Notes: generated by a model from the letters alone, not told the origin. A stretch of 64,000 nucleotides of DNA from Oceanobacillus sp. FSL K6-2867 (GCF_037963145.1 NZ_CP150144.1:2046001-2110000), one strand, 5' to 3'; counted from the first letter of the stretch, positions 39,712 to 50,857 are shown. Numbers and translations are program-made.

Positions 39712-41088
39712 ATGGAGACAGATACAATTACTGCGATATCAACCCCGATTGGTGAGGGGGCAATAGCTATTGTAAGATTGAGCGGTCCTGAGGCAGTTTC
39801 AATGACAGCACGAGTTTTTAAAGGGAAAAATTTAAACAAGGTAGATTCTCATACGATTCATTATGGGAAGCTTGTTGATCCAAAGACAAATGAGATTGCT
39901 GAGGAAGTTATGGTTTCTGTGATGCGCGCACCGAAAACATTTACCCGTGAAGATGTAGTCGAAATCAATTGTCATGGTGGTATGGTCGCTGTAAATCGAG
40001 TGTTGGAGCTGATTTTAAGCATTGGTGCACGCTTGGCTGAGCCAGGTGAATTTACAAAACGTGCATTTTTAAATGGAAGAATTGACTTGTCACAGGCTGA
40101 AGCAGTTATGGATCTGATTCGGGCGAAAACAGATCGTGCCATGTCTGTTGCATTGAAACAAATGGATGGTCGCTTGTCTGGTTTGATCGGGAAGCTTCGT
40201 CAGGAATTGATTGAGACAGTTGCCCATGTAGAAGTGAACATTGACTATCCAGAGTATGATGATGTGGAAGAAATGTCCCACGAAATGATGCGTACGAAAA
40301 CAAAGGAAGTTCATAAGAAGATAGATGAATTATTAAGTGTCGCTAAACAAGGGAAGATTTTACGTGAAGGTCTTTCTACAGCAATTATTGGCAGACCAAA
40401 TGTCGGGAAGTCTTCGTTAATGAATACACTTGTACAGGAAAATAAAGCAATTGTTACAGATGTTCCAGGTACAACTCGTGATATAATTGAGGAATATGTC
40501 AATGTACGCGGTGTTCCTCTTCGGTTGGTCGATACAGCTGGAATTCGTGAAACAGAGGATATTGTGGAACGAATCGGTGTCGAGCGTTCAAGGCAAGTAC
40601 TAAAAGAGTCCGATTTAATTTTATTTGTACTAAATAACAATGATGTATTAACAGATGAGGACCTTAAACTTTTTGAAGCAGTAAGCGGTCTTGAATATAT
40701 CGTTATTATAAATAAAACAGATCTGGAACAGAAGCTGGATATGGATCGAGTTAAAGAGCTTGCAGGAGACAGGCCGCTTGTTACGACTTCTTTAATCGAA
40801 GAAGAAGGGGTAAATGAATTGGAACAGGCAATTGCCGATACGTTTTTTGCAGGGGAAATTGAGACAGGTGATTTAACCTATGTTTCGAATGCAAGACATA
40901 TCCAATTACTTCAGCAAGCAAAAGTTGCGTTAGAGGATGCAATGGAAGGTATTGAACTTGGAATGCCGATGGATATCGTGCAAATTGATGTAACCCGAAC
41001 ATGGGAGTTTTTAGGTGAAATTATTGGAGATACTGCGAGTGACAGTTTAATTGATCAGTTATTCTCGCAGTTCTGTTTAGGAAAATAG
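39712..41088 (+). CDS. mnmE: tRNA modification GTPase MnmE
   Basis: The 458-residue protein has the N-terminal folate-binding domain ([21 protein letters not shown]), a helical domain, the inserted G domain with [14 protein letters not shown] and NKTDL, and the C-terminal CLGK motif. With MnmG it makes the cmnm5 modification at wobble uridine. The ATG at 39712 follows GGAGGTG at normal spacing; an earlier in-frame start precedes that site. It usually follows jag directly; here the toxin-like pair separates them. Confidence 0.96.
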   Translation: METDTITAISTPIGEGAIAIVRLSGPEAVSMTARVFKGKNLNKVDSHTIHYGKLVDPKTNEIAEEVMVSVMRAPKTFTREDVVEINCHGGMVAVNRVLELILSIGARLAEPGEFTKRAFLNGRIDLSQAEAVMDLIRAKTDRAMSVALKQMDGRLSGLIGKLRQELIETVAHVEVNIDYPEYDDVEEMSHEMMRTKTKEVHKKIDELLSVAKQGKILREGLSTAIIGRPNVGKSSLMNTLVQENKAIVTDVPGTTRDIIEEYVNVRGVPLRLVDTAGIRETEDIVERIGVERSRQVLKESDLILFVLNNNDVLTDEDLKLFEAVSGLEYIVIINKTDLEQKLDMDRVKELAGDRPLVTTSLIEEEGVNELEQAIADTFFAGEIETGDLTYVSNARHIQLLQQAKVALEDAMEGIELGMPMDIVQIDVTRTWEFLGEIIGDTASDSLIDQLFSQFCLGK

Positions 41089-41142
41089 ATTATAAGTATG
41101 GGAAATTAAATAAGAGTTAATGATGAAGAAAGGATGAATGGG

Positions 41143-43029
41143 ATGACATACAATGCTGGTCATTATGATGTAATCGTAATTGGCGCTGGTCATGCTGGAG
41201 TCGAAGCTGGCTTTGCTGCAGCAAGAATGGGTGCTAAAACGCTAATGCTGACATTGAATATCGATATGATTGCTTTTATGCCATGTAATCCATCAATTGG
41301 TGGACCTGCCAAAGGGATAGTTGTTCGTGAAATTGATGCACTTGGTGGGATAATGGGTAAAGTGATTGATAAAAGCTACATCCAAATGCGGATGTTAAAT
41401 ACCGGTAAAGGCCCTGCTGTACAAGCCTTGCGTGCACAAGCTGATAAGCCAATTTACATGCGAGAAATGAAGAAAATGATTGAAAATGAAAAAAATCTAA
41501 CAGTTCGTCAAGGAATGGTAGACTCTTTAATCGTTGAGGATGGTGTATGTAAAGGAGTTGTCACAGAATCAAAGGCAACTTATACTGCAGAAGCTGTCAT
41601 TATTACGACAGGGACCTTTATGCGTGGTAAAGTATTGATGGGACATTTAGAATATGAAAGTGGTCCAAACAACCAACGTGTTTCTGTGAAGCTTTCTGAG
41701 AACCTAGAAGAGCTTGGCTTTGAATTAACACGATTTAAAACAGGTACGCCACCACGTGTGAATAGTCATACAGTTGATTATTCCAAAACGGAAATTCAGC
41801 CAGGGGATGACAATCCACAGTCATTCTCATATGAAACAACGGAGCAAATTACGGATCAGCTTCCATGCTGGTTAACTTATACCAATGAATTTACGCATAA
41901 AGTAATTAACGACAATTTAGGGTTTTCTGCGATGTACTCCGGTGCGAAACGTGGAACAGGTGCACGCTACTGTCCATCAATTGAGGATAAAATTGTTCGT
42001 TTTAATGATAAACCGCGTCATCAAATCTTCCTGGAACCAGAAGGAAGAGATACGGAAGAGGTTTATGTGCAAGGGTTATCTACTTCATTACCTGAATATG
42101 TTCAGGAAGAAATGCTAAAAACAGTACCAGGTCTTGAGAATGCCGTCATTATACGTGCTGGCTATGCGATTGAATATGATGCAGTCGTGCCTACACAGCT
42201 TTGGCCAACATTGGAAACAAAGAAAATTCCAGGACTGTTTACTGCAGGACAGATTAATGGTACATCTGGCTATGAGGAAGCTGCAGGACAGGGGATTATG
42301 GCTGGTATTAATGCAGCAGCAAAAGTACTCGGCAAAGAGCCAGTTATTCTGGATCGTTCCCAAGCATATATTGGCGTTCTTATTGACGATTTAGTTACAA
42401 AGGGCACAAATGAGCCGTATCGTTTATTAACGTCACGTGCGGAATATCGCTTATTGCTCCGTCACGATAATGCAGATTTACGTCTGACAGATATCGGATA
42501 TGAGCTTGGATTAATCTCTGAAGAACGTTATGCTAAGTTCCAACAAAAGAAAAGCTTCGTAGAGCTGGAGAAAAAACGACTTAAAAAACTTACAATCAAA
42601 CCAACAGAAGCTGTAAAAGCAATTATGGAAAGCGCTGGAGCTACACCATTAAAAGAAGCCGTAAAAGCTTATGATTTATTGAAGCGACCAGAGCTGAGCT
42701 ATGATCTTATTGAAAAAATGATAGAAGCGAATGCGGAATTGACAAGTGAAATGCAAGAGCAGGTAGCAATTCAAGTGAAATATGAAGGCTATATTAGAAA
42801 GGCAAATGAGCAAGTAGAGCGAATGCTAAAAATGGAAGACAAAAAGATTCCAGATGATATTGACTATGATGCTATTCATGGATTGGCAACAGAGGCGGTA
42901 GAGAAGCTGAAAAAGGTTCGTCCGCTCTCAGTAGGTCAAGCGTCTCGGATCTCTGGCGTTAATCCTGCCGATATATCCATCTTGCTTGTATATATTCAAC
43001 AGGGAAATATTGCACGGATTGCAAACTAA
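41143..43029 (+). CDS. mnmG: tRNA uridine-5-carboxymethylaminomethyl enzyme MnmG
   Basis: The 628-residue FAD enzyme has the dinucleotide motif [12 protein letters not shown], the conserved [19 protein letters not shown], and a C-terminal MnmE-binding helical region ending in [18 protein letters not shown]. The length equals the B. subtilis protein. The ATG at 41143 ([10 protein letters not shown]) is 8 bp from AAAGGA; an ATG three codons earlier overlaps that site. Confidence 0.96.
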   Translation: MTYNAGHYDVIVIGAGHAGVEAGFAAARMGAKTLMLTLNIDMIAFMPCNPSIGGPAKGIVVREIDALGGIMGKVIDKSYIQMRMLNTGKGPAVQALRAQADKPIYMREMKKMIENEKNLTVRQGMVDSLIVEDGVCKGVVTESKATYTAEAVIITTGTFMRGKVLMGHLEYESGPNNQRVSVKLSENLEELGFELTRFKTGTPPRVNSHTVDYSKTEIQPGDDNPQSFSYETTEQITDQLPCWLTYTNEFTHKVINDNLGFSAMYSGAKRGTGARYCPSIEDKIVRFNDKPRHQIFLEPEGRDTEEVYVQGLSTSLPEYVQEEMLKTVPGLENAVIIRAGYAIEYDAVVPTQLWPTLETKKIPGLFTAGQINGTSGYEEAAGQGIMAGINAAAKVLGKEPVILDRSQAYIGVLIDDLVTKGTNEPYRLLTSRAEYRLLLRHDNADLRLTDIGYELGLISEERYAKFQQKKSFVELEKKRLKKLTIKPTEAVKAIMESAGATPLKEAVKAYDLLKRPELSYDLIEKMIEANAELTSEMQEQVAIQVKYEGYIRKANEQVERMLKMEDKKIPDDIDYDAIHGLATEAVEKLKKVRPLSVGQASRISGVNPADISILLVYIQQGNIARIAN

Positions 43030-43041
43030 GTTTATATAAGG

Positions 43042-43072
43042 AGATAGCGACGTATGTTGGTACGTCGCTATT
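43042..43072 (+). other. Strong hairpin between mnmG and rsmG
   Basis: ATAGCGACGTA and TACGTCGCTAT pair perfectly over 11 bp around a 6-base loop, but no T run follows. It may protect or process the mnmG-rsmG transcript rather than end it. Confidence 0.55.
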
Positions 43073-43103
43073 CTTCCATTATACAGAAGGAGCTTGTTGA
43101 TGA

Positions 43104-43820
43104 ATGAATCCAGAACAATTTGCAGCTGCATTAAGTGAACAAGGAATTGAATTAACGGGTAAACAACTCAAGCAATTTTCAACGTACTTTCGAACACTAG
43201 TAGAATGGAATGGAAAAATTAATTTAACAGCGATTACAGATGAAGAAGAAGTCTATTTAAAGCATTTCTATGACTGTATTACAGCTGCGTTTCATTATGA
43301 TTTAAGTAAAGAATTACATATATGTGATGTTGGAGCAGGGGCTGGGTTTCCAAGTATCCCACTAAAAATCTGTTTTCCGCATTTAAAAGTAACAATCGTT
43401 GATTCCTTACAAAAACGAATAGGATTTTTAAATCACTTGGCAGCAGAGCTAAACTTAACGAATGTAGCATTTTACCATGATCGAGCAGAGAACTTTGGAA
43501 AGAACAGCACATTTCGAGAATCATTTGATATTGTAACTGCAAGAGCAGTTGCGAGAATGTCGGTATTAAGTGAACTTTGTCTACCACTAGTTAAGAAGTC
43601 GGGGGTTTTCATTGCGATGAAAGGATCCCAAGCGAAGGAAGAACTGCAAGTAGGGGAGAAGGCAATAGAGCTGCTCGGTGGGGAATTAGAAGCTATCCAT
43701 AACTTTGCCTTGCCACAAGAGGAAAGTGAACGCTCCATTGTTGTGATTCGCAAAAAGCGGAAGACACCGAAAAAGTACCCTAGAAAAGCAGGTCTTCCGA
43801 ATAAAGAACCAATAGAATAA
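43104..43820 (+). CDS. rsmG: 16S rRNA (guanine-N7) methyltransferase RsmG
   Basis: The 238-residue methyltransferase has the SAM-binding loop [16 protein letters not shown] and the family motif [18 protein letters not shown]. It methylates G527 (E. coli numbering) of 16S rRNA; loss gives low-level streptomycin resistance. It completes the mnmE-mnmG-rsmG order and is followed by terminators. Confidence 0.95.
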   Translation: MNPEQFAAALSEQGIELTGKQLKQFSTYFRTLVEWNGKINLTAITDEEEVYLKHFYDCITAAFHYDLSKELHICDVGAGAGFPSIPLKICFPHLKVTIVDSLQKRIGFLNHLAAELNLTNVAFYHDRAENFGKNSTFRESFDIVTARAVARMSVLSELCLPLVKKSGVFIAMKGSQAKEELQVGEKAIELLGGELEAIHNFALPQEESERSIVVIRKKRKTPKKYPRKAGLPNKEPIE

Positions 43821-43837
43821 AAACATTTTGTTTTGAA

Positions 43838-43871
43838 ACTCGTATAGTAAAGATTTATTGCTATACGAATT
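43838..43871 (+). terminator. Terminator after rsmG
   Basis: CGTATAG and CTATACG, with a 13-base loop, are followed by a T-rich stretch ending in TTTTTT. Confidence 0.75.
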
Positions 43872-43884
43872 TCTTTTTTCATTC

Positions 43885-43927
43885 AAAGTAATGAATCTTT
43901 TTTCACGAAAGATTCATTACTTTTTTG
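43885..43927. terminator. Second terminator after rsmG
   Basis: AAGTAATGAATCTTT and AAAGATTCATTACTT form a 15-bp perfect stem, followed by TTTTTT. Confidence 0.85.
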
Positions 43928-43973
43928 GGGACAAATGTGGTAAAATAAATGTAATATAAGGTAATTATATTCG

Positions 43974-44003
43974 CTCAGCAGCAGAATGCTGGCGCGTTTT
44001 TTC
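43974..44003 (+). terminator. Third hairpin with T run upstream of noc
   Basis: GCTCAGCA and TGCTGGCGC pair around GCAGAA, followed by TTTTTTC. It lies just before the noc promoter and isolates noc from upstream transcription. Confidence 0.6.
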
Positions 44004-44016
44004 TTATTGAATCCTT

Positions 44017-44028
44017 TTATGCTATACT
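44017..44028 (+). promoter_or_regulatory. Extended -10 promoter of noc
   Basis: TGCTATACT contains TGn before TATACT (44023-44028). It lies 27 bp before parS and about 100 bp before noc. Confidence 0.5.
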
Positions 44029-44054
44029 TAATTTAGTTTAGATAGACATTCAAT

Positions 44055-44070
44055 TGTTTCACGTGAAACA
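44055..44070. promoter_or_regulatory. parS: parS site 1
   Basis: TGTTTCACGTGAAACA is a perfect palindrome and an exact match to the Bacillus parS consensus TGTTNCACGTGAAACA. ParB loads here and spreads to organise the origin. It lies in the noc leader. Confidence 0.97.
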
Positions 44071-44125
44071 ATTTTTATACATAGATGATTTTATTTTGTT
44101 AAATTATGAAGGTGGTGTCAGGTAA

Positions 44126-44983
44126 GTGGTACATCCTTTTAATCGGATATTTGGTTTAGGGGATAAAGGGAGCCCTGAAATAGAGGAAACGGAAGAATTC
44201 AATCCAGATGAAGTGATACAGCTTCCAGTAGATCGAATTCAGGCGAACCGTTTTCAACCAAGAACCATTTTTAATGAAGAAAAGATAAAGGAATTGGCTC
44301 AAACCATTCATACTCATGGAATGATCCAGCCGATAGTAGTCAGAAAGCTAGATGATGAGAACTTCGAGCTGATTGCTGGTGAACGAAGATGGAGAGCTGT
44401 TCAATCCCTAGGCTGGGAAAAGGTTTCTGTTATCATTCGTGATATGTCTGACGCAGAGACAGCGTCTGTGGCACTAATTGAAAACCTGCAACGAGAAGAA
44501 TTAACCGTTATTGAAGAAGCATTAGCATATGCGAAACTTTTAGAGCTGCATTCATTGACCCAAGAGGCATTGGCACAACGATTAGGCAAAAATCAATCTA
44601 CAATTGCAAATAAACTAAGGCTTTTAAAGCTTCCAGAGGAAGTTCAAACAGCTTTATTAAATAAAACGATAACTGAAAGACATGCACGTGCATTAATCAA
44701 GCTCAAAGAACCTGAACAGCAATTACTTATTCTGCAGGTCATTATCGATAATGATTTAAATGTGAAACAAACAGAAGAGCGAATTGCTAAAATGAATGAG
44801 CCAAAAGAGCAAACAAAGAAACGCCCAAAACTGAAAGGAATCAATAAGGATATTCGAATAGCAATGAATACCATTCGTCAGTCCTTAAACATGGTATCAG
44901 ATACTGGGGTAGAAGTAGAATCCGATGAAAAAGAGCTAGACGACTACTATCAAATCACAATTAAAATACCTAAAAAGAAATAA
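44126..44983 (+). CDS. noc: Nucleoid occlusion protein Noc
   Basis: The 285-residue ParB-family protein has the short amphipathic N-terminus [13 protein letters not shown] that tethers Noc to the membrane, unlike ParB. It carries the CTP-binding motif GERRWRA, and the HTH around [22 protein letters not shown]. It keeps the division machinery off the nucleoid. GTG start. It lies between rsmG and parA as in B. subtilis. No Noc-binding sequence was found in the window. Confidence 0.93.
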   Translation: MVHPFNRIFGLGDKGSPEIEETEEFNPDEVIQLPVDRIQANRFQPRTIFNEEKIKELAQTIHTHGMIQPIVVRKLDDENFELIAGERRWRAVQSLGWEKVSVIIRDMSDAETASVALIENLQREELTVIEEALAYAKLLELHSLTQEALAQRLGKNQSTIANKLRLLKLPEEVQTALLNKTITERHARALIKLKEPEQQLLILQVIIDNDLNVKQTEERIAKMNEPKEQTKKRPKLKGINKDIRIAMNTIRQSLNMVSDTGVEVESDEKELDDYYQITIKIPKKK

Positions 44984-45006
44984 TATTAATCATACTATTT
45001 ATTCTT

Positions 45007-45037
45007 AGCCCATCTTTATTGAAAGATGGGTGTTTTG
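45007..45037 (+). terminator. Terminator after noc
   Basis: CCCATCTTT and AAAGATGGG with an ATTG loop are followed by TGTTTTG. Confidence 0.8.
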
Positions 45038-45168
45038 CATAACTGGGTATAATTTCAGCTGATAAATTACAATTTTATCATTACAATTTCACAAAAAAAG
45101 AAAAAAAGATAGTCGCTTTTATTCAATTAGTGATAATATAGAATGTATATAGTTAGGTAGGTGTCAAC

Positions 45169-45942
45169 ATGGGAAAAATATTGGCCATCGCAAATCAAAA
45201 AGGTGGCGTTGGAAAGACAACTTCATCTGTAAACCTTAGTGCTTGTCTTGCATCTTTAGGAAACAAAGTATTACTTGTTGATACAGATCCACAAGGAAAT
45301 GCAACAAGTGGGGTAGGAGTTAATAAAGCAGACGCTAGTAATTGTGTTTATAATGTACTTGTTGAAGATTTACCTGCAGAAGAGGTAATTGTATCAACCA
45401 ATATAGACAATTTAGATATCATACCTGCAACCATTCAATTGGCTGGTGCAGAAATTGAATTAGTACCAATTATTTCAAGGGAGATTCGTTTGAAGAGGGC
45501 ACTTGAAAGTTTAAAAGAAAACTATGATTATATTATTATAGATTGCCCGCCTTCCTTAGGTTTGCTAACGATTAATGCGCTTACTGCCTCTGATTCTGTT
45601 ATGATCCCAGTACAGTGTGAGTATTATGCGTTGGAAGGTCTTAGTCAATTGCTGAACACCATTCGTCTTGTTCAAAAGCATTTGAACAAACAGTTGATGA
45701 TTGAAGGTGTATTACTAACAATGCTTGATGCAAGAACAAATTTAGGTATCCAAGTAATTGAAGAAGTAAAAAAATACTTTCAAGATAAAGTCTATAAAAC
45801 TATTATACCGAGGAATGTAAGATTAGGAGAGGCGCCTAGTCATGGAATGCCAATCATCAGTTACGATCCTAAATCCCGAGGTGCAGAGGTTTATCTTGAA
45901 TTAGCGAGGGAAGTGATGGCAAATGGCCAAAGGGTTGGGTAA
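45169..45942 (+). CDS. parA: Chromosome partitioning ATPase ParA (Soj)
   Basis: The 257-residue deviant Walker ATPase has [13 protein letters not shown] and [13 protein letters not shown] at the N-terminus. It lacks an N-terminal HTH, like B. subtilis Soj. It controls DnaA activity and, with ParB, origin separation. It overlaps parB by 20 bp. Confidence 0.96.
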   Translation: MGKILAIANQKGGVGKTTSSVNLSACLASLGNKVLLVDTDPQGNATSGVGVNKADASNCVYNVLVEDLPAEEVIVSTNIDNLDIIPATIQLAGAEIELVPIISREIRLKRALESLKENYDYIIIDCPPSLGLLTINALTASDSVMIPVQCEYYALEGLSQLLNTIRLVQKHLNKQLMIEGVLLTMLDARTNLGIQVIEEVKKYFQDKVYKTIIPRNVRLGEAPSHGMPIISYDPKSRGAEVYLELAREVMANGQRVG

Positions 45943-46762
45943 AGGACTTAATGCTTTGTTTCTGAATGAAAACGAGCAAGAAGAAGCTGGTTCAATAGAA
46001 GAAATTGCTATCACAGAATGCAGACCAAATCCTTATCAACCGAGAAAAACTTTTCATGCGGATGCAATCGAGGAAATGAAAGAGTCTATCTTAGAATACG
46101 GCATTATTCAGCCTTTGGTTGCGCGCAAAAGTATCAAAGGATATGAAATTGTTGTAGGTGAAAGACGTTTTCGAGCTGCTAAAGAAGCTGGTTTAAAAAC
46201 AATTCCAGTCATTGTTAAAGAGCTGACAGATGAAAAAATGATGGAAATTGCTCTGTTGGAGAACCTGCAGCGCGAAGATCTTACTCCAATTGAAGAAGCA
46301 CAAGCATATGCAAACTTGATGACAGAGTTAAAAATCACACAAGAAGAGCTTTCAAGAAGATTAGGGAAGAGTCGACCACATATAGCCAATATGGTTCGAT
46401 TGCTTTCGTTGCCAGAACAGGTTGTTGCCTATATTAATAATGGAGAGTTGTCAATGGGGCATGGGCGAGCGCTATTGGGTTTGAAGGACAAGGATAAATT
46501 ATTTCCATTAGTAAATAAAATTCGTCATGAAAAGCTGAATGTTCGTCAGGTTGAGAAATTAATTATTCAGCTGAATGAAAAACAGCCAGTTAAAAAAGAA
46601 AAACCAAAAAAGGACGTATTTTTAGAAGAACAAGAAACGGTATTGAGAGAACGATTAGGAACAGCGGTTAATATTCAAAGAGGTAAGCAAAAAGGGAAAA
46701 TCGAAATTGAATTTTACACGGATGAGGATTTAAACCGTCTTATCGAATATTTAAATAAATAG
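45923..46762 (+). CDS. parB: Chromosome partitioning protein ParB (Spo0J)
   Basis: The 279-residue protein starts [12 protein letters not shown], the ParA-stimulating N-terminus, followed by the CTPase domain ([37 protein letters not shown]), the parS-binding HTH, and a C-terminal dimer domain. It loads condensin at parS and is required for sporulation signalling through ParA. The ATG lies inside the parA end, so translation is coupled. Confidence 0.96.
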   Translation: MAKGLGKGLNALFLNENEQEEAGSIEEIAITECRPNPYQPRKTFHADAIEEMKESILEYGIIQPLVARKSIKGYEIVVGERRFRAAKEAGLKTIPVIVKELTDEKMMEIALLENLQREDLTPIEEAQAYANLMTELKITQEELSRRLGKSRPHIANMVRLLSLPEQVVAYINNGELSMGHGRALLGLKDKDKLFPLVNKIRHEKLNVRQVEKLIIQLNEKQPVKKEKPKKDVFLEEQETVLRERLGTAVNIQRGKQKGKIEIEFYTDEDLNRLIEYLNK

Positions 46763-46768
46763 AGTGCT

Positions 46769-46812
46769 TGGAAAGACTGATCGTATCTGCTATCAGTCTT
46801 TCATTTTATTTT
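46769..46812 (+). terminator. Terminator after parB
   Basis: GAAAGACTGAT and ATCAGTCTTTC pair around a 9-base loop and are followed by a T-rich tract. Confidence 0.85.
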
Positions 46813-46832
46813 TAAAGAAGGTTATTTAAAAA

Positions 46833-46848
46833 TGTTCCACGTGAAACA
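46833..46848. promoter_or_regulatory. parS: parS site 2
   Basis: TGTTCCACGTGAAACA matches TGTTNCACGTGAAACA exactly. Together with site 1 it brackets noc-parA-parB, 2.8 kb apart. Confidence 0.96.
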
Positions 46849-46989
46849 TTCGAAAAGGCTCACGGGTCATAAGTTTCGAAAAGTGTATTTCCAGAGTGAT
46901 AATTATTACCAATATTTATAAGAGGATTTATAAATGCAGGGGAGATAGTTTAATTACATATAACGAATAGAAGATGGTGAAGAACAAAA

Positions 46990-47694
46990 ATGATTTTATT
47001 TGGAACACTAGTAAACGGGGCACTCATATTGATAGGTTGCATTTTTGGATTGTTTTTTACAAAGATACCTGAAAGATATAAAGAAACAGTTATGCATGGT
47101 ATAGGCCTTGCCGTGATATTGATCGGCCTGCAAATGGCATTTGCAAGCGATCAGATTATTATTATTCTTTTAAGTCTCCTTACAGGTGCAATTATCGGCG
47201 AATTTATACACCTGGAAGAAGGGCTAAACAGACTTGGGGTTTGGATTGGCAGTAAATTTACGAATTCAGCTAGTGATACAAGTGTTGCACAAGGATTTAT
47301 AACAGCTACATTGATTTTTTGTATCGGAGCAATGGCTATTATTGGCGCATTGGACAGTGGGATACGAGGTGACCACGGCGTACTCATTACAAAAGGAGTA
47401 ATTGATGGTTTTACCGCTTTAGTATTAACCACAACATTGGGATTTGGTGTAATATTATCGGTTATTCCGGTTGTTCTTTACCAAGGTGCGATTGCCTTGG
47501 TGGCAACACAGATTGAGAAATGGCTGCCAGAGGATTTCCTAAATGGCTTGATAGTAGAAGTTACGGCCGTTGGAGGTTTATTGATTGTAGCAATTGGTTT
47601 AAATCTATTAAAAATCACAAAAATTCGCATTGGCAACTTATTGCCTGCGATTTTGACAGTGGGAGCTATTTATTATACTTATTCAATTGTTTAA
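46990..47694 (+). CDS. DUF554 family membrane protein
   Basis: The 234-residue protein has about six or seven membrane segments. DUF554 features include the opening FGTLVNGALILIGCIFGLF and FCIGAMAIIGALDSGIRGDH. The family is widespread; a transport role has been proposed, but function is not established. It has its own terminator and follows parB and parS site 2. Confidence 0.85.
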   Translation: MILFGTLVNGALILIGCIFGLFFTKIPERYKETVMHGIGLAVILIGLQMAFASDQIIIILLSLLTGAIIGEFIHLEEGLNRLGVWIGSKFTNSASDTSVAQGFITATLIFCIGAMAIIGALDSGIRGDHGVLITKGVIDGFTALVLTTTLGFGVILSVIPVVLYQGAIALVATQIEKWLPEDFLNGLIVEVTAVGGLLIVAIGLNLLKITKIRIGNLLPAILTVGAIYYTYSIV

Positions 47695-47719
47695 GGGTTA
47701 ATCAATTGATCGTTATATT

Positions 47720-47760
47720 TACTACTGGCAACAGAGACTGACGTTGCCAGTAGTTTTTTG
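47720..47760. terminator. Terminator after the DUF554 gene
   Basis: ACTACTGGCAAC and GTTGCCAGTAGT form a 12-bp stem around an AGAGACTGAC loop, followed by TTTTTT. Confidence 0.9.
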
Positions 47761-47828
47761 TAGGTCCGTGACCTGCTTCATAAACTTGCATATTTAGTGA
47801 ACATAAGACATAAATAATAAGCAAAAAA

Positions 47829-48452
47829 TTACACGGTCCATTTCTTTATCGGGTGTTTTTTTGAAATAACAACGGCAGGCGAATAATTATACGTCAGCCG
47901 CTGATCGATATTGCTTAAAATTGCTGTAATTTGTTTTGCCATATCGATTACAACAGATAGTCTTGTATTTTGTAAAATAGAATGCTCCATAAATCCGCTA
48001 ATATTCACGACCCCTGTAATATTCATATCTCCGATAGTAGGTAAAACTTTATTTAAAGCCGCTCCTGGCCTCAATGGGGCTTTTTCCGTAATGATATGGC
48101 CAATGGATGTATTTCTCCCGAGACAAGCGTCAATTGCAATAATATAAGGATTGCGATGATTCTCTTTCACCATGGTGATCGCTTCCTGCATATTTACAGC
48201 ATGTACAGGGTCATGTACGGTTCCATAAACATGCAGATGCTTTGGATTTGTTTCCTGAAGAAATGTACCGGTTAATGGACCAAGTGCATCTCCAGTTGAT
48301 CGGTCTGTTCCAATGCACAAAATGATATATTCCCGAGGAGTATCTGGAAACCAGGATAGAATTTTTTTACACATTAAATGGGAAAGCTCGGAGTCCGTAT
48401 AGGGCATACGGAAATTCTCTATTGGCTGCTCAAATCGGTTCTTTAAATACAT
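47829..48452 (-). CDS. yyaC: Sporulation protein YyaC (Gpr-like fold)
   Basis: The 207-residue protein belongs to the YyaC family, related in fold to germination protease and hydrogenase-maturation proteases. The motif IGTDRSTGDALGPLTG and the aspartate in IIAIDACLGR are characteristic. A spore protease-like role is suspected but unproven. It lies antiparallel in the parB-ychF interval, as in B. subtilis. ATG after GGAGG. Confidence 0.88.
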   Translation of the reverse strand: MYLKNRFEQPIENFRMPYTDSELSHLMCKKILSWFPDTPREYIILCIGTDRSTGDALGPLTGTFLQETNPKHLHVYGTVHDPVHAVNMQEAITMVKENHRNPYIIAIDACLGRNTSIGHIITEKAPLRPGAALNKVLPTIGDMNITGVVNISGFMEHSILQNTRLSVVIDMAKQITAILSNIDQRLTYNYSPAVVISKKHPIKKWTV

Positions 48453-48542
48453 AGCTTATCCTCCACAAACATATTGGTATAGTATACGGATTATTTCGCC
48501 GTTCTATACATACGAATGCTGAAAATATTGGGGGAATATTAG

Positions 48543-49565
48543 ATGATTTTTGCTGGGTTGAAATGGATGTTTTTAATTATTGGAACAACAATTGGCGCTG
48601 GTTATGCATCAGGGGCAGAGTTATGGCAGTTTTTTGGCCATGAAAGCAGTTTAGCAATAGTATTGTTTAGTTTATTTTTTTCGATTTGCTGTATGGTTAT
48701 TATGGAAATTAGCTATCGATTAAAATCATCGCATTATTTGCCTGTGTTAGAGGAGATAGTTGGGACTAGGTTAACGGGTGTATTTGATGTTATGATTTTA
48801 TTATACTTATTTACAACAACGATTGTTATGATTGCTGGAAGCGGTGCAACCGGACAAGCGTTTAATTACTCCTATTGGTGGGGTATAGGTATTATTGTAG
48901 TCGCACTCATGCTATTATTTTTAAAAGGCGTGAATGGTCTGCTGCATGTAAATCAGTTTATCTTACCAATCATGCTTGCCGGCATGCTCGCTGTTCTGAT
49001 TATGTTTACGATCGACCAGGAATTAGCGCTGTTTTCACACTGGCATGAACAACGGAATTGGATGGCTGCTTTTCCATTTACCGCACTGAATATACTTCCG
49101 CTTGTAGCCGTGCTTGGGGCAATTGGAAATAAAGTTCAGTCCAGAACAGAGATTATTTTCGCCTGTGTTGGCAGTGGTTTGATATTAGGTGTGATTTCCT
49201 TTATTTATAATAATAGTCTGATACAAATTGCAGAAGAAATTTTATTGTATGAGATCCCATTATTTGCGATATTGAAGCATTATCCGATAGAGATACTGAT
49301 ATTTATGTCAGTTATGCTTTGGTTTGCAATCTTTACAACGGCTGCTGCTGGTATGCTTGGAATTGCGACACGTTTGCAGCAGTATTTTCAAAAACCATTA
49401 TTTTTTATTGTAATGGTTACATTGATTATCATGATTCCGTTAACTATGTTTGGTTTCTCAACATTAATCCGCGTGATTTATCCACTGTATGGAATTCTTA
49501 ATCTGTATATATTGACAAGGCTATTACTATATCCAATATGGAAAAGAATAGAGAAGGTTAGATAG
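48543..49565 (+). CDS. YkvI-like membrane protein (transporter-related)
   Basis: The 340-residue protein has about ten membrane segments of the amino-acid/polyamine transporter fold. The opening FLIIGTTIGAGYASGAELWQFF is typical of YkvI-family proteins, which resemble the GerAB subunit of germinant receptors and ArcD-type carriers. The substrate is unknown. Start after GGGGGAA. The following mscS-like gene begins 20 bp downstream, so the two may be one operon. Confidence 0.8.
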   Translation: MIFAGLKWMFLIIGTTIGAGYASGAELWQFFGHESSLAIVLFSLFFSICCMVIMEISYRLKSSHYLPVLEEIVGTRLTGVFDVMILLYLFTTTIVMIAGSGATGQAFNYSYWWGIGIIVVALMLLFLKGVNGLLHVNQFILPIMLAGMLAVLIMFTIDQELALFSHWHEQRNWMAAFPFTALNILPLVAVLGAIGNKVQSRTEIIFACVGSGLILGVISFIYNNSLIQIAEEILLYEIPLFAILKHYPIEILIFMSVMLWFAIFTTAAAGMLGIATRLQQYFQKPLFFIVMVTLIIMIPLTMFGFSTLIRVIYPLYGILNLYILTRLLLYPIWKRIEKVR

Positions 49566-49584
49566 AATGTTTGGAGGTTTTACT

Positions 49585-50484
49585 ATGGATGAAATTAACG
49601 ATCAAGTAACAAATGCATGGGATTATATAACGGGTCCAGAGCTATGGCGGATTTTGTTATCCTCTGCACTGCAAATTATATTAATCATTTTATTAGCATT
49701 GATTATCGTGAAGATAACGAGAAAACTGGTAGATAAATTATTTGTTAATCGAAAGACAGGCCCAATTCGTATTTCAGAACGCCGAGAAAACACGCTTAAA
49801 AAACTAATTAAAAATGTAGTGGCATATGTCGTTTACTTTATGGCCATTGTAATGATTTTAGGTGTTTTTAACTTTGAAATTGGCCCATTGCTTGCAGGTG
49901 CCGGGGTTCTTGGTTTAGCAATTGGTTTTGGGGCGCAAAACCTTGTGCGAGATATTATTTCAGGATTCTTCATTATTTTTGAAGATCAGTTTTCTGTTGG
50001 AGACTATGTAGCCGTTGCAGGTATAGAAGGTACGGTTGAGGAAATAGGCCTTCGTACAACAAAGGTATTGAGCTGGACAGGGGAAATGAATATCATCCCA
50101 AATGGAAACTTAACACAGGTGACAAACTACTCGGTTCATAATGGTCTATCAATTGTTGATATTAATATTCCATATGAAAGTGATGTTGCTGATGTAGAAA
50201 GGATTATTCAGGAGGTTGCTGTAACATTGCCCGAAAAGTATGATTTTCTTGTTGGTACACCAGAAATAATTGGGGTACAAAATTTAGATGTCTCCCATTT
50301 CGTAATCCGGGTTATTGCCGATACATTACCGGGTTTCCAGTGGGCCGGTGAGCGAAATATTCGGAAGGAGCTTCAAGATAAATTATATAAATCTGGCATT
50401 GAGCTGCCATCACCACGTGTTGTCCTTTATTCTAAGGAAGAAAGAGAAACGCTGCAGCGCGAAAATAGAGGGCAAAGCCGTTAG
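49585..50484 (+). CDS. Small-conductance mechanosensitive channel (MscS family)
   Basis: The 299-residue protein has three predicted membrane helices. The pore-lining helix is glycine/alanine rich (GPLLAGAGVLGLAIGFGAQN), then comes the beta domain DQFSVGDYVAVAGIEGTVEEIGLRTT and an alpha/beta cytosolic cage. It releases solutes under osmotic downshock. The ATG at 49585 (MDEINDQ) follows GGAGG; an ATG at 49567 would include that site in the coding region. Confidence 0.93.
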   Translation: MDEINDQVTNAWDYITGPELWRILLSSALQIILIILLALIIVKITRKLVDKLFVNRKTGPIRISERRENTLKKLIKNVVAYVVYFMAIVMILGVFNFEIGPLLAGAGVLGLAIGFGAQNLVRDIISGFFIIFEDQFSVGDYVAVAGIEGTVEEIGLRTTKVLSWTGEMNIIPNGNLTQVTNYSVHNGLSIVDINIPYESDVADVERIIQEVAVTLPEKYDFLVGTPEIIGVQNLDVSHFVIRVIADTLPGFQWAGERNIRKELQDKLYKSGIELPSPRVVLYSKEERETLQRENRGQSR

Positions 50485-50522
50485 AAATTGGGTATAATGG
50501 ATGTAAAAAAGGAGATCCAAAG

Positions 50523-50717
50523 ATGGAAAAGGAATTTAACTTAAATGATGTCGTAGAGATGAAAAAGCCCCATCCATGTGGAGAAAACCGCTGGAAGGTT
50601 ATTCGGATGGGAATGGATATCCGAATTAAATGCCTTGGCTGTGATCATAGTGTTATGATTCCGCGCAGAGAATTCGTTAAAAAGCTGAAAAGAGTGTTGG
50701 AGAAAGCAGAAAATTAA
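50523..50717 (+). CDS. yyzM: DUF951 family protein (YyzM)
   Basis: The 64-residue protein has KKPHPCGENRWKVIRMGMDIRIKC and LGCDHSVMIPRREFVKK, the complete DUF951 signature, here in two parts. The cysteines suggest a small zinc-binding fold. Function is unknown. It lies between mscS and ychF as in B. subtilis, and starts 38 bp after the channel gene, after an AAGGAG-type site. Confidence 0.9.
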   Translation: MEKEFNLNDVVEMKKPHPCGENRWKVIRMGMDIRIKCLGCDHSVMIPRREFVKKLKRVLEKAEN

Positions 50718-50857
50718 GTGGTGGTGGAAGTTAGGCTGTATTATTAGAATAAAGCCAGCTTTCATAAATGGTTAAAATTGACTACACGCTGCTAAAAATA
50801 GTATTATATCCTTATAAAGAGATACGAAAAACCAAAAGTAATAGGGTAAACATGCAG

